Counted from the first letter of the stretch, positions 1-9,222 are shown. The stretch: DNA of 64,000 bases from JADGQM01 sp964441945 (GCA_964441945.1 CAYTWB010000010.1:1-64000), one strand, 5' to 3'. Numbers and translations are program-made. Notes: a model not told the origin generated them from the letters alone.

Positions 1-178
1 CCCTTCCATGGATTCCCCATTCAAGGCATGCTTCTCATCTTTTTGGAGTATTCATAGCATTAGATTCGTTTTTAGTGAACAAAAATGCCGTTCTTTCAGG
101 CATGGAAAGCAGAAGGTGAGGAACGCATGGCTTAGGTTACAAAGCATCCCTCAAAAAAGGTAACCCTGGTTGAGAGAA

Positions 179-240
179 AAGGCCCCAAGGGGGCCTTCAT
201 CAAAAAAAAAAGGGGCAGCCGCTCGCGCGTGCCGCCCCTT
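179..240 (-). terminator. Tandem terminator hairpins after the first small secreted protein gene
   Basis: Two GC-rich hairpins lie just beyond the stop at 271 on the minus strand. The first (about 202-240) pairs AAGGGGC with GCCCCTT and runs into a long T stretch in the transcript. The second (179-197) pairs AAGGCCCC with GGGGCCTT and is followed by TTTTCTC. Both look like intrinsic terminators. Confidence 0.75.
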
Positions 241-270
241 GATAATTCCAGCCTGCTGCAAATTGCCGAT

Positions 271-723
271 CTAGCAGCCGCTGAATGGTCCTTTGTAAGT
301 CCATGGTCCCCAACCGCAATCGGCGCTGGGATAGCTCCAGGTGATTTTGGCTTTCTTGGGTTTGCTGCCCTTGTATTTGATCTTCCCGCTGACATTGATG
401 GTGTCGCAGCAGGCGTCAGTGGCTTTCGTACCGGACAGATTGAACTTTACGACCGTATTCTTCTTAACCTGCACTTTGCCTGTAGGCGCCCAATCCTGGC
501 AGAAGTCACCACCGGTATGGCTGGCACCGCTCGTATTGACAGCCAGTGTGAAATTGTATCCCTCATAGTTAAAAGCCGCGCAGTATGTGGCATCGACAGC
601 GGCGGCATCATCGCCGCCCAGAGGCACGGCACCCGGCAGAGTCCCGGCCGGATCACCAGCCTGGCTGACGCCCGCCAAACCAAACAACATTACAAACGCT
701 AACCCCATAATAAACTTTTTCAT
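271..723 (-). CDS. Small secreted cysteine-containing protein, copy A
   Basis: The product is 150 residues with a Sec signal peptide (MKKFIMGLAFVMLF, ending near SQAG), so the mature protein of about 125 residues is probably periplasmic or extracellular. It has a low-complexity linker rich in Gly, Ala and Pro, then a lysine- and cysteine-containing domain with a CC pair (ATDACCDTIN) and a C-terminal GPFSGC that leaves Cys as the last residue. Even spacing of cysteines suggests disulfides. I do not recognise a family. The start is backed by GGAAAGGAG upstream of the ATG. A paralogue lies immediately upstream at 994-1446; the C-terminal 65 residues of the two are identical, while the N-terminal halves differ. 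Function unknown; an abundant structural or binding protein is a guess. Confidence 0.8.
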   Translation of the reverse strand: MKKFIMGLAFVMLFGLAGVSQAGDPAGTLPGAVPLGGDDAAAVDATYCAAFNYEGYNFTLAVNTSGASHTGGDFCQDWAPTGKVQVKKNTVVKFNLSGTKATDACCDTINVSGKIKYKGSKPKKAKITWSYPSADCGWGPWTYKGPFSGC

Positions 724-929
724 CAGAGACTCCTTTCCAAGTGATTTAGTTCAACCCCAACACCCTATATTGCCAAGAAAGATCGGCCGTAAACCACCCC
801 CTTCCCATTGGTTCCACATCGAAACCTTGCTTCTTACCCTATGCGAAATTTATAACACCTGAGTTGCCATTAGTGAAGCAGAATTTCGCTGTCGTGATAC
901 AAAGCAGCAACGGCGGTATTCATCAATGA

Positions 930-961
930 AAAGGGGCAGCCGCTCTCGCGTACCGCCCCTT
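930..961 (-). terminator. Terminator after copy B
   Basis: The hairpin AAGGGGCGGT paired with GCTGCCCCTT (minus strand) follows the stop at 994 and ends in TTTTC. It is nearly the same as the terminator after copy A, so the duplication included the 3' flank. The short T run makes partial read-through into copy A possible. Confidence 0.6.
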
Positions 962-993
962 CATAAATTTCCAGCTTGCTGCAAATTGCCGAT

Positions 994-1446
994 CTAGCAG
1001 CCGCTGAATGGTCCTTTGTAAGTCCATGGTCCCCAACCGCAATCGGCGCTGGGATAGCTCCAGGTGATTTTGGCTTTCTTGGGTTTGCTGCCCTTGTATT
1101 TGATCTTCCCGCTGACATTGATGGTGTCGCAGCAGGCGTCAGTGGCTTTCGTACCGGACAGATTGAACTTTACGACCGTATTCTTCTTGACCTTCACTGA
1201 GCCTGTGGGCGCCCAATCCTGGCACCAGTCTCCGCCGGTAGTGCTGGGACCGCTCGTGTTGACCCCCAGCACGAAATTGTATCCATCATGATTGAAAGCC
1301 GCGCAGTAGGTGGCATCGACAGCGGCGGAATCATCGGCGGTCTGAGGCGCGGCACCTGGGAGCGTCCCCGCCGGATCAGCAGCCAAACCCACTCCCACGA
1401 GACCAAAAACCATGACGAACACCAAACCCACAATGAACTCTTTCAT
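994..1446 (-). CDS. Small secreted cysteine-containing protein, copy B
   Basis: This is the tandem paralogue of the gene at 271-723, also exactly 150 residues. It has a Sec signal peptide (MKEFIVGLVFVMVFG...GLAA), a similar acidic and Pro-rich linker, and a C-terminal domain identical to copy A from VKKNTVVKFN to the terminal Cys. The open frame extends upstream to 1557, but AGGAAAGGAG seven bases before the ATG at 1446 and the signal peptide decide the shorter start. Differences from copy A are concentrated in the signal peptide and residues 20-75. Family not recognised. The gene pair has its own terminators, so the copies may be expressed separately. Confidence 0.8.
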   Translation of the reverse strand: MKEFIVGLVFVMVFGLVGVGLAADPAGTLPGAAPQTADDSAAVDATYCAAFNHDGYNFVLGVNTSGPSTTGGDWCQDWAPTGSVKVKKNTVVKFNLSGTKATDACCDTINVSGKIKYKGSKPKKAKITWSYPSADCGWGPWTYKGPFSGC

Positions 1447-1639
1447 GGCAACTCCTTTCCTGGTGACTGAATTCAACCCTAACAACCACTTGTGACAAGG
1501 ATCTGGCTCCACTCTACCACCTCCCTTCTCTCGGTATTGCAGGTCAAAACAAACCACCCTTTTCTTATGGTTTTATTTAACACATACATCATCTGGAGTG
1601 AAGGAGGCGAAAGCCTTTTTCCAAAACGAATGATTCTCC

Positions 1640-4600
1640 TTATTCCTGATCTGCCGGAGCGAAGCCTCTTCGGATGGTGTTCTCCACGATGTTCCGGGGT
1701 ACCATGAACTGCAGCAGGTAGTCCGGTCCTCCGGCTTTGGAGCCGATGCCGGACATCTTAAAGCCCCCGAACGGATGCCTCTCCACCAGGGCGCCGGTGC
1801 AGCCCCGATTGATATAGAGATTGCCCACCCGGAATGCCCTGCGAGCCTTGGCGATGTTTTGCGGGCTTCGAGAGAATAGTGCCCCGGTCAGAGCGTATGG
1901 CGTGCTGTTTGCCGCCTCAAGGGCTTCATCAAAGTCCTTTACCTTGATGACGACAAGCACGGGGCCGAATATTTCTTCCTGTGCCAGGCGTTGTTCGGGC
2001 CGGACATCGACAAAGATGGTGAGGGGAGAGAAGAAAGGCGTCTGTACAGGTAGCGGCGAGCAAAGAGCGTCACCTTGCGGCCCTGTGGGTTCATCGGATG
2101 CGGAGGAGGGCAGGGCGGTGATATCGCGCTGGATGAGGATGGTTCCTTCTTCCTTTCCGATGGCCAGGTAATCGAGGACCTTCTGCAGGGCGGCGGGTTC
2201 GATGACTGCCCCGACGAAATTCTTCGGGTCTTCAACCGGTCCAAGGTGAATGCTTTCTGTAGCGGATTTGAGACGTTCCACGAGGCGGTCGTAGTTTTCC
2301 TCAAGGACAATCAGCCGCGAACAGGCTGAGCATTTCTGGCCCTGATACCCAAAAGCCGATTGCAGAATGTGCAGGATCGCTTCATCCAGGTCCGCATCCG
2401 CATCGACAATGATGGCATTCTTGCCGCCCATTTCCGCAATCACCTGCTTGACCCCGTGCGCGTACCGGCTGCTGGTCGCGGCCAGTTCGATAATTCGAAA
2501 GCCGGTCTCCTTGCTCCCGGTGAAGGCAATCATGTCCACCTCAGGGTGGGTCACCAGGATATCGCCAAGCTCACTGCCCCGGCCGGGTAGAAAATTCAAC
2601 ACACCGGGCGGCAGTTTCGCTGCCTTAAAGAGCTCGTATACCATGGCGCCGGTCACCGGCGACTGGGATGCAGGCTTGTAGACAACGGTATTACCGGCAA
2701 CCAGCGCGGCGGAGGTCATTCCCATCGAAATGGCCAGGGGAAAGTTCCAGGGGGCGATGACGACGCAGACGCCCCTCGGTTCGTAGATCAGGTGACTGAG
2801 CTCTCCGGGAGCATGTCCCATGCGCCGTTGTGGAGCGAGACGCAACATCTCACGGCCATAGTATTCCAGAAAATCGATTGCCTCACAGACATCCGCGTCT
2901 GCTTCACTCCAGCTTTTTCCCACTTCCAGGACCTGTAATGCCGCCAGTTGGAAGCGAAGCTTGCGCGCCTGAACAGCGGCCCGGAAAAGATAGTCGGAAC
3001 GAACCCGGTAATCGGTGTCCCGCCAGGCGGGAAACGCCGCTCGTGCCACAAGAATTGCCTGTTTCGCATCGGATTTCTTGGCCGCTGCTACGATTCCTAC
3101 CACCTCGTCGGGCGCATTCGGGTTCACGGAATGTATGGTTTTTCCGGTATCCACGGGTGTCCCGCCGATGACCGGGGATATCTTATGAGGAAAGGTTATT
3201 CGGATGGACTGCAGGGCTTCGCCAAAACGTACCCGGTGCTCGGCGAGCGTCCAATCCAGCTGGGGTTCGTTCTGGAATGGCCCTTTGCCGCCATATTCAG
3301 GTGATGCTTGAGGCAATTCCGAAGTGACGGGGTGCTCCTTCCCGATTGCATGAGGATTGCGCAGGAGTCTTTCGACTTCGACGCCCTGAGCGAAGCTCTG
3401 CCGAAGAAACGATTCGTTGGCGGTGTTTTCGAGCAAACGCCGAACCAGATAGGCCATGCCCTGAAGCATCTCGCCGATAGGCGCATAGACCCTAACCGGC
3501 AATCCCGCTTTCCCCAGCGCGCTCATGATCGGTTCGCCCATGCCGTAGATGACCTGATACTCGACGTGTTCCGCAGGGACCCTCAGCTCTTTCGCCGTTT
3601 CAACGACCGAGGCAATCGCGCGCAGATTGTGTGAAGCGCAGGCCAGCCTGGTAAACTCATGATTCTTCAGAATGACACGAGCCAGTTTTTCAAAGTTGGC
3701 GTCCGTTTCGTCTTTGCTCTCAAAGACCGGGACCGGCCAGTTCTTTGCCCGTGCCCAGATGACTTCCGAATCCCAGTAGGCCCCTTTCACCAGGCGAATT
3801 GTGAAAGTGACATGCCGTTTTCGAGCCCACTCGATCATCGCATGGAGATCTGCTTCGCTATCACGGCGGTAGCATTGGATGGCAATACCCGTGTACGGGT
3901 ATGCGCTGAACTCGGGTCCTTCCATGAGACCTTTGAAGAGGGCCAGGGTAAGGTTCTTTAATCCATGGTGCTCCATATCCAGGTTTACAAAAGCGCCGGT
4001 CTCCACGGCTTTACGGAAGATCGGGCAGAGGCGTTCCTTTGCCTTCTCAACGGAATAGTCAAAGGCTGCGTTGTTCATCTGGGAATACATGGCCGAGGTT
4101 TTGATGGAGACGTTTATCTTCGGGGAATGTCCCCAGTCTATGTCGGTAGAGCTTTCTCCCAAGGCGGGCCAGCGGTCCCGAACTGCATACAGGGTGTCAA
4201 AGAGTTCAAGATAGCGGTCCAGGTATTCTTCCGCTTCTTTTTCGGAAACGACCGCCTCCCCGAGCAAGTCCGCAGTGAACGCCACACCGACCGACCTCAA
4301 GCGATCGAAGGCGGGCAGCGCTTCCTTGGGAGTGCTCCCCAGGATGAACTGCTTTGCCATACCGGTGATGTTGTCCCTGATGCTTTGGGCAACCGTCCTG
4401 GCCGCAATCGATGTCGGGGAAACAAACTTCATGCCCCATTGCAGAGCGGTCGGGAGCTTGAGGTCCGGCCTGCCGAAGTACTCCTGAAGATGCACAGCGA
4501 TGGATTCGGGACTGGTGAGATAGGGGAAGACATCCACGAATCGAAACATCTCCACCTTAAAAGCGGGATCGCGCATACACCAGTCGAGAACTTTCCCAAT

Positions 4601-4699
4601 CCAGTACTGCTTCTGGAAGAGGGTGGGGGACTCGCCCGCCGCCAGTTCGTATAACCGCTTTCCCGTCGCCTGGATGCGCTGCTCCAAATCCTCAGCCAT
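1640..4699 (-). CDS. putA: Bifunctional proline dehydrogenase / L-glutamate-gamma-semialdehyde dehydrogenase
   Basis: PutA oxidises proline to pyrroline-5-carboxylate with FAD, then the semialdehyde to glutamate with NAD. The 1019-residue product has an N-terminal proline dehydrogenase barrel (about 100-440; VRLVKGAYWDSEV-like strand near 302 and YAPIGEML near 405) and an aldehyde dehydrogenase domain (about 500-1000). In the latter I see the APWNFP loop (649), FTGSKETG (726), catalytic Glu756 in EMGGKN and nucleophile Cys790 in GQKCSAC. There is an insert rich in Ser, Pro and Thr near 860-890. There is no N-terminal ribbon-helix-helix, so it is not the self-regulating E. coli type. AAGGAGG precedes the ATG. 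The amidase gene lies 30 bp upstream on the same strand. It would feed proline carbon to glutamate and electrons to the quinone pool. Confidence 0.93.
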   Translation of the reverse strand: MAEDLEQRIQATGKRLYELAAGESPTLFQKQYWIGKVLDWCMRDPAFKVEMFRFVDVFPYLTSPESIAVHLQEYFGRPDLKLPTALQWGMKFVSPTSIAARTVAQSIRDNITGMAKQFILGSTPKEALPAFDRLRSVGVAFTADLLGEAVVSEKEAEEYLDRYLELFDTLYAVRDRWPALGESSTDIDWGHSPKINVSIKTSAMYSQMNNAAFDYSVEKAKERLCPIFRKAVETGAFVNLDMEHHGLKNLTLALFKGLMEGPEFSAYPYTGIAIQCYRRDSEADLHAMIEWARKRHVTFTIRLVKGAYWDSEVIWARAKNWPVPVFESKDETDANFEKLARVILKNHEFTRLACASHNLRAIASVVETAKELRVPAEHVEYQVIYGMGEPIMSALGKAGLPVRVYAPIGEMLQGMAYLVRRLLENTANESFLRQSFAQGVEVERLLRNPHAIGKEHPVTSELPQASPEYGGKGPFQNEPQLDWTLAEHRVRFGEALQSIRITFPHKISPVIGGTPVDTGKTIHSVNPNAPDEVVGIVAAAKKSDAKQAILVARAAFPAWRDTDYRVRSDYLFRAAVQARKLRFQLAALQVLEVGKSWSEADADVCEAIDFLEYYGREMLRLAPQRRMGHAPGELSHLIYEPRGVCVVIAPWNFPLAISMGMTSAALVAGNTVVYKPASQSPVTGAMVYELFKAAKLPPGVLNFLPGRGSELGDILVTHPEVDMIAFTGSKETGFRIIELAATSSRYAHGVKQVIAEMGGKNAIIVDADADLDEAILHILQSAFGYQGQKCSACSRLIVLEENYDRLVERLKSATESIHLGPVEDPKNFVGAVIEPAALQKVLDYLAIGKEEGTILIQRDITALPSSASDEPTGPQGDALCSPLPVQTPFFSPLTIFVDVRPEQRLAQEEIFGPVLVVIKVKDFDEALEAANSTPYALTGALFSRSPQNIAKARRAFRVGNLYINRGCTGALVERHPFGGFKMSGIGSKAGGPDYLLQFMVPRNIVENTIRRGFAPADQE

Positions 4700-4729
4700 T
4701 GGGTCCTCCTTAATATGTGGATGGAACCA

Positions 4730-5581
4730 TCAGGGTCTTTCCACGCACTGTCGAATACTTGAGAGCGGGAACCGCTTTCCGGGGCAGTCCGTGCTTGCTC
4801 CGGGAGCATCACGGTGGCCAATGATATTGGCTGGTGGGACCTGGTAGTACCGGCTCAGGGTCCTTACCAGATACTGCAGTGACTGAAGCTGCTTGTCGGT
4901 GGGAAGCTCCTCGTTGAAATTGCCGACGAGGGCTATCCCGATGCCTTTTTCATTCATTCCCCCGGCATTGCAGTGGGCACCGCTCTGTTGCTTGATCCAT
5001 CGGGGAGCGGCTTCAATCTGTCCGTCACCCTTGCCCAATGTTCCGTTGTCGATCAGAAAATGATAGCCCAAACCATTCCAGAAGCCGCGATCCAGGTGTG
5101 AGCGGTTGATGACAAAGGCTTTCCCAACCTCGGTGGCGGTATGGTGGATGACGATGTATTTCCATCGCGAGCTGGGATAGAGGGGAATGATGTTTCGAAA
5201 GCCTTTGGCGTTGGGTATGGTCAGCTTCTGGCCCTGCTGGATCGGGTCTCCCGGTTTTATCGAGTTGGCCGAATAGATCGACTCGGGGGAAACCCCATAC
5301 ATCCTGGAGATCCTCCAGACGGTTTCCAGGGGGGCGACCTCATGGGTGATGGTCTTTGGAGCCACCGGATCCAGGAAGCACTGCTCTACAACCTTTGTCC
5401 CTGAGTCCCGGGGTTGAGATGCTCCTGGAGAAGGGATCGGGGACGCCGTTTGTGGAGGGGGCCCGCCGGGTTTGGCCACGGGGACCTTGTTGCCGCAACC
5501 GACCAGGAGGGTCATAGTGCAGAAAACGGCTAGAAAACCGATCCTTTTCATGGAACGCAGGAGGAATAACGTTGTTTGCAT
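4730..5581 (-). CDS. LysM-containing N-acetylmuramoyl-L-alanine amidase lipoprotein
   Basis: The protein should be a cell-envelope peptidoglycan amidase. A lipobox (LLVGC, Cys29) gives an outer- or inner-membrane lipoprotein. After a Pro-rich linker comes one LysM repeat (about 80-124, ending KLTIPN) for glycan binding, then an amidase_2/PGRP-type zinc domain (about 140-275). Zinc and catalytic residues visible are the HHTA motif, SGAHC, IGHRD and DCPG. The length suits the family. Start choice is uncertain: ATG at 5581 (taken, weak AAGAGA upstream) or ATG at 5551, which also leaves a good lipoprotein signal but has no clear ribosome site. It probably works in wall recycling or remodelling and is co-directional with putA without an obvious link. 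Confidence 0.85.
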   Translation of the reverse strand: MQTTLFLLRSMKRIGFLAVFCTMTLLVGCGNKVPVAKPGGPPPQTASPIPSPGASQPRDSGTKVVEQCFLDPVAPKTITHEVAPLETVWRISRMYGVSPESIYSANSIKPGDPIQQGQKLTIPNAKGFRNIIPLYPSSRWKYIVIHHTATEVGKAFVINRSHLDRGFWNGLGYHFLIDNGTLGKGDGQIEAAPRWIKQQSGAHCNAGGMNEKGIGIALVGNFNEELPTDKQLQSLQYLVRTLSRYYQVPPANIIGHRDAPGASTDCPGKRFPLSSIRQCVERP

Positions 5582-5910
5582 AACGATCTCTTTTCGGACC
5601 AAAGCCTTGCCTTGCCTCACTCAAATCATCTTAGAGATGTTTCCCGTGTTTTCAAGTCTATATTTCCAACAAGCTTTGCGTTTGGCCTCCGGCTCACCTT
5701 CTCGGCATTCCTTGTCGGTATGGACTTGTTACGGTCCGGATTGCTCACTAATCCGCCGGGAATGTCATTCACCTCCTTCATCCGCTCGCTCAAGGCCAAA
5801 AGCTGACTGCACCGGCTGAAAACTTTCCCTTGACAGACCGCTTCAGAGTTTTATACTGCGCGCCATTATGCTTGAGTGGACATAATTCTTTCAAATTGCA
5901 GGGGTTTTTC

Positions 5911-7548
5911 ATGATGAACATTGGGAAATACTCGTATGATGAGTACGTGCAGACGGTCATAGCTTTCCACAACTATGCCGCACCCGGAATGATAATGGGT
6001 GGTTTTATGGTCGATCTGGCCATGAGCCGTATGCCCGAAGGGGTACTTTATGATGCGATTTGTGAAACCCGGAGCTGTCTGCCCGATGCCATTCAGCTGT
6101 TGACCCCATGCACGGTGGGAAACGGCTGGCTGCGGATACTCAACCTGGGAAGGTATGCCCTTAGTCTGTTTGACAAGTACAAGGGGAACGGCATCCGGGT
6201 CTTTGTGGACTCAAAAAGACTGCGAGAGTGGCCTGAGATTGAAGCCTGGATGATGAAACTGACCAGCAAAGAAGCCCAGGATTCGGAGCTCCTTCTCAAT
6301 CATATCAAGGAAGCGGGCAGGGACTTCTACGGGGTGGAGGAGGTCCAGGTCCAGCCTCAGTATCTCAAGCGTCGTCATAAGGGGCATATCGGAGTCTGCT
6401 CCCTCTGCGACGAACCTTACCCGGTAAAGGATGGGGCCATCTGCCGGGGGTGCCAGGGGGAAGCGCCTTATGTGACGGCGGAGAGGCGACAATCCGAAGC
6501 CGTTTTTGACGGACCGGCCATCCCCGTATTGCCTTTGCAGGATGCTGTAGGTAAGATAGCGGTACACGATATGACAATGATCATTCCCGGGAAGAGTAAG
6601 GGCGCAGCCTTTCTTCGTGGTCAGGAGTTTTCGGCGGGCGATCTGTGCCGACTCCAGCATATGGGGCGGAACAGGATCTACGTGGAAGAGGGCAGCGTAT
6701 CCGAGGAGGAGTGGGTTCACGAGGATCAGGCGGCCCTCGCCTTTGCCGGAGCCATGGCAGGGGAGGGAGTGCGCTTTCTGGAACCGCCCAGGGAAGGGAA
6801 GATCAATTTCGTGGCCGATCAGAGCGGCCTTTTCGTCATCGATGAGGCGTGTCTGGAAGAGTTCAATATGATCCCGGGTGTTATGTGTGCATCGCGAAGA
6901 AACTATACCCCGGTGAACGGTGGAAGAAACCTGGCCGGCACCAGGGCGATTCCCCTCTTTCTGCCTCGAGCGGCTTTCTTGAAAGCCATGGCCGTTCTGG
7001 ATCGCGGGCCGCTGTTCCGCGTTCTTCCCATGCGCAAAGCACGTGTCGGGATTCTGGTCACCGGCAGTGAGATCTTTCAGGGACTGGTGGAAGACAAGTT
7101 CGTTCCAATCATAAGCGCCAAGGCGGATGCATTCCATTGCCGTATGGTGAAGTCCATCATTGTTCCCGATGATCGCAAGGCCATCTGTGAGGGGATACAG
7201 GAACTCATCCGGTGCGGAACGGACCTGCTGGTGACCACTGCGGGACTGTCGGTGGATCCGGACGATGTCACGCGCCAGGGACTGGCGGATGCGGGGGCTA
7301 CCGATATGTTGTACGGCGCACCGGTTCTGCCCGGGGCCATGACTCTGTTGGCCCGCATCGGCACCGTTCAGGTGTTGGGTGTTCCTGCGTGTGCACTCTA
7401 TTTCAAAACCACCAGTTTCGACCTGTTGTTTCCAAGGCTCCTGGCGGGATTGGAGATCACTCGCCGCGATCTGGCGAAGATGGGACATGGCTCGTTTTGC
7501 CTGGAATGCAAGGCATGCACTTTTCCCAAATGCCCGTTTGGTGGTTGA
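5911..7548 (+). CDS. FmdE domain fused to a MoeA-like molybdopterin-binding domain
   Basis: This 545-residue protein opens the formate dehydrogenase locus. Residues 1-190 match the FmdE family (found in archaeal formylmethanofuran dehydrogenase operons): GKYSYDEYVQ, a Cys at CETRSCLPDA, and a zinc-type CSLCDEPY...CRGC knuckle. Residues about 205-525 resemble the MoeA/MoCF family (ILVTGSEIFQG, PIISAKADAF, TTAGLSVDPDD). The C-terminal tail CLECKACTFPKCPFGG has four closely spaced Cys, possibly a metal or Fe-S site. A role in handling or transferring the molybdenum or tungsten cofactor for FdhA is inferred from family and neighbours. AGGGG six bases before ATG 5911 supports the start. The ModE-like and fdhD genes follow on the same strand. 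Confidence 0.85.
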   Translation: MMNIGKYSYDEYVQTVIAFHNYAAPGMIMGGFMVDLAMSRMPEGVLYDAICETRSCLPDAIQLLTPCTVGNGWLRILNLGRYALSLFDKYKGNGIRVFVDSKRLREWPEIEAWMMKLTSKEAQDSELLLNHIKEAGRDFYGVEEVQVQPQYLKRRHKGHIGVCSLCDEPYPVKDGAICRGCQGEAPYVTAERRQSEAVFDGPAIPVLPLQDAVGKIAVHDMTMIIPGKSKGAAFLRGQEFSAGDLCRLQHMGRNRIYVEEGSVSEEEWVHEDQAALAFAGAMAGEGVRFLEPPREGKINFVADQSGLFVIDEACLEEFNMIPGVMCASRRNYTPVNGGRNLAGTRAIPLFLPRAAFLKAMAVLDRGPLFRVLPMRKARVGILVTGSEIFQGLVEDKFVPIISAKADAFHCRMVKSIIVPDDRKAICEGIQELIRCGTDLLVTTAGLSVDPDDVTRQGLADAGATDMLYGAPVLPGAMTLLARIGTVQVLGVPACALYFKTTSFDLLFPRLLAGLEITRRDLAKMGHGSFCLECKACTFPKCPFGG

Positions 7549-7701
7549 CGCGCGATGCAGTGGACCTCAGAAAAGCGAGCCTCAGGATCGTTGTGCCGGG
7601 TTTCTCTCCTGCGGGAATGGCCGGGCAGGGTGCAAACCTGATTTGCATGGAGGCCCTCTGATGTTTCCTTGCAGTGATTGCTGGTCAGAAAGTAGGCTAT
7701 C

Positions 7702-8226
7702 ATGACTTTGTGCGTGAACGAATCATTTCTCTCTGAGTGCTCTGATCGTCTTCTTGGCGATCGGGCGGATGAAATCGTAACGGAACATGGCGAACCCACT
7801 ATCCGGCTGCATCTCTGGCTTGAAACCAGCGACGGGGTTTTTTTCGGTGCAGGGAGGGCGCTCCTGCTCTTGAAAATTGAAGAGCATGGCTCCCTGAAGA
7901 AAGCCGCCGAGGAGCTGGGGATGTCTTATCGAGCCGCCTGGGGCAAGATAAGAGCGACCGAGGAAGTACTTGGGGTCAAATTGATTGCCCGAAACGGGTG
8001 CAAGAAGGGAGGGCATCGATTGACCCGGCACGGTCTCGAGCTCAAAGAGCAATTCGTCCTCTGGTTTCGGGAAGTGGAACGAACGGCATGGAAAAAGGCA
8101 AGAGAGATCTTTCCCTGGCCGGTCAAAAGCTATAAGGAAAAGACGCTCAACAGGATCCTCCAGCTCATGATGGCATTCTCTATGTCGCTCTACCCGCTGG
8201 AAGCACTCTTTGAAATTGCCGTTTGA
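7702..8226 (+). CDS. ModE-type winged-helix regulator lacking the molybdate domain
   Basis: The product is a 174-residue DNA-binding protein of the ModE N-terminal (LysR-like helix-turn-helix) family. The recognition region GSLKKAAEELGMSYRAAWGK and the wing KKGGHRLTRHG are clearly visible at about 62-110. ModE normally adds two TOBE domains that bind molybdate; they are absent here, so either this protein senses something else or works by dimerising. About 30 residues precede the helix-turn-helix. The tail (140-174) is hydrophobic. Its place between the FmdE/MoeA fusion and fdhD suggests control of the formate dehydrogenase or cofactor genes. No operator could be assigned with confidence. Start ATG 7702 has only a weak ribosome site. 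Confidence 0.8.
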   Translation: MTLCVNESFLSECSDRLLGDRADEIVTEHGEPTIRLHLWLETSDGVFFGAGRALLLLKIEEHGSLKKAAEELGMSYRAAWGKIRATEEVLGVKLIARNGCKKGGHRLTRHGLELKEQFVLWFREVERTAWKKAREIFPWPVKSYKEKTLNRILQLMMAFSMSLYPLEALFEIAV

Positions 8227-8241
8227 GAAGAGAGATGGAGC

Positions 8242-9045
8242 ATGCAGGTCCTCAAGCACAAGACCTTGGTGTTCAAAGGCAACGATCTGTTCAGTGCCGA
8301 ATGCAATGTGGTAGTCGAAGAGCTTCTGGAGGTCTATATAGACGATTCACCCTATGCCGTTGCGATGCGGCTGCCGGGCGACGATATCAATCTTGCGGCG
8401 GGGTTTTGCTTTACTGAAGGCATCATTCATTCTCGCGATGACATTGTGTCGATCCGACACTCTGAGGAAATCCCCGAGGAGGGCAGAGTGCTGGTCTACC
8501 TGGATTCCAAAAGGTCGGCAGAGTTGGATGGTCTTGGAGAACGGGTTCGATATGTCAGCAAATCCAGTTGCGGCCTGTGCGGAAAGAGCAAAGCCGGCGA
8601 GATCTATTCGAACCTTCATCCGGTGACAGCCTCTCACCGCATAAGCGCCGCAGACATCCTTGCACTCAAGGATATCTTTGAAGGCAGGCAAACCGTCTTT
8701 CCCCTGACGGGGGGGACCCACTCGGCATCCGTTTTCGGTACGGAAAAGCACCTTCTGGCGTTTGCTGAAGACATCGGACGCCACAATGCTCTCGACAAGG
8801 TGATTGGTGCGCTTGTCCTGAAAGGAAATCGCCAGGATGCCTTCCTTTCGATCGTTTCCTCGCGATTGAGCTTTGAGATGGTACAGAAAGCGGGCGTTTT
8901 GGGGGTCGAGGTCCTTTGCGGACTCTCTGCCCCCACCAGCATGGCCGTGAGCATGGCTGACCGGCTCAATATCACACTGATCGGTTTCCTGCGGGAAAAG
9001 AGCATGAGCATTTACACCCACCCGGAGAGAATTCTCACTTCCTGA
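8242..9045 (+). CDS. fdhD: Formate dehydrogenase accessory sulfurtransferase FdhD
   Basis: FdhD carries sulfur from a cysteine desulfurase to the molybdopterin cofactor, which is needed for active formate dehydrogenase. The 267-residue length is normal. The key CxxC loop is present (SSCGLCGKS, about 110-116), with the GGTHSA motif, the EDIGRHNALDKVIG block and SAPTSMAV. It sits 15 bp after the ModE-like gene and 177 bp before fdhA, consistent with dedicated maturation of FdhA. The desulfurase partner may be the gene at 41741-42886, or another one outside the window. Confidence 0.95.
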   Translation: MQVLKHKTLVFKGNDLFSAECNVVVEELLEVYIDDSPYAVAMRLPGDDINLAAGFCFTEGIIHSRDDIVSIRHSEEIPEEGRVLVYLDSKRSAELDGLGERVRYVSKSSCGLCGKSKAGEIYSNLHPVTASHRISAADILALKDIFEGRQTVFPLTGGTHSASVFGTEKHLLAFAEDIGRHNALDKVIGALVLKGNRQDAFLSIVSSRLSFEMVQKAGVLGVEVLCGLSAPTSMAVSMADRLNITLIGFLREKSMSIYTHPERILTS

Positions 9046-9222
9046 TCCCACCACTCACTTCCTCTAATTGTGTTTATTTTAACACATTGTAATCATTATT
9101 AAAAACGGCTATGGTCCTTCAATCCTTGCAGACTTTGCAGAGTTGGAAACAGACAGACAGGGAATAATGGGCTGTCGGGGGGACATCGTTTTCCGGAGTT
9201 TTCATGAAAGAAGGAGAAGGAC

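Noticed and set aside
132..395. Two nearly identical antisense frames at 132-395 and 870-1118
   Set aside because: They share sequence only because the underlying secreted-protein genes are duplicated; no start site and no signal.
6211..7488. A 425-codon minus-strand frame opposite the FmdE/MoeA fusion
   Set aside because: Same reason: shadow of a real gene, low-complexity translation, no ribosome site.
9107..9130. Possible sigma-54 promoter before fdhA (TGG ... TTGC)
   Set aside because: The spacing between the GG and GC elements is 13 bases where 10 is required.
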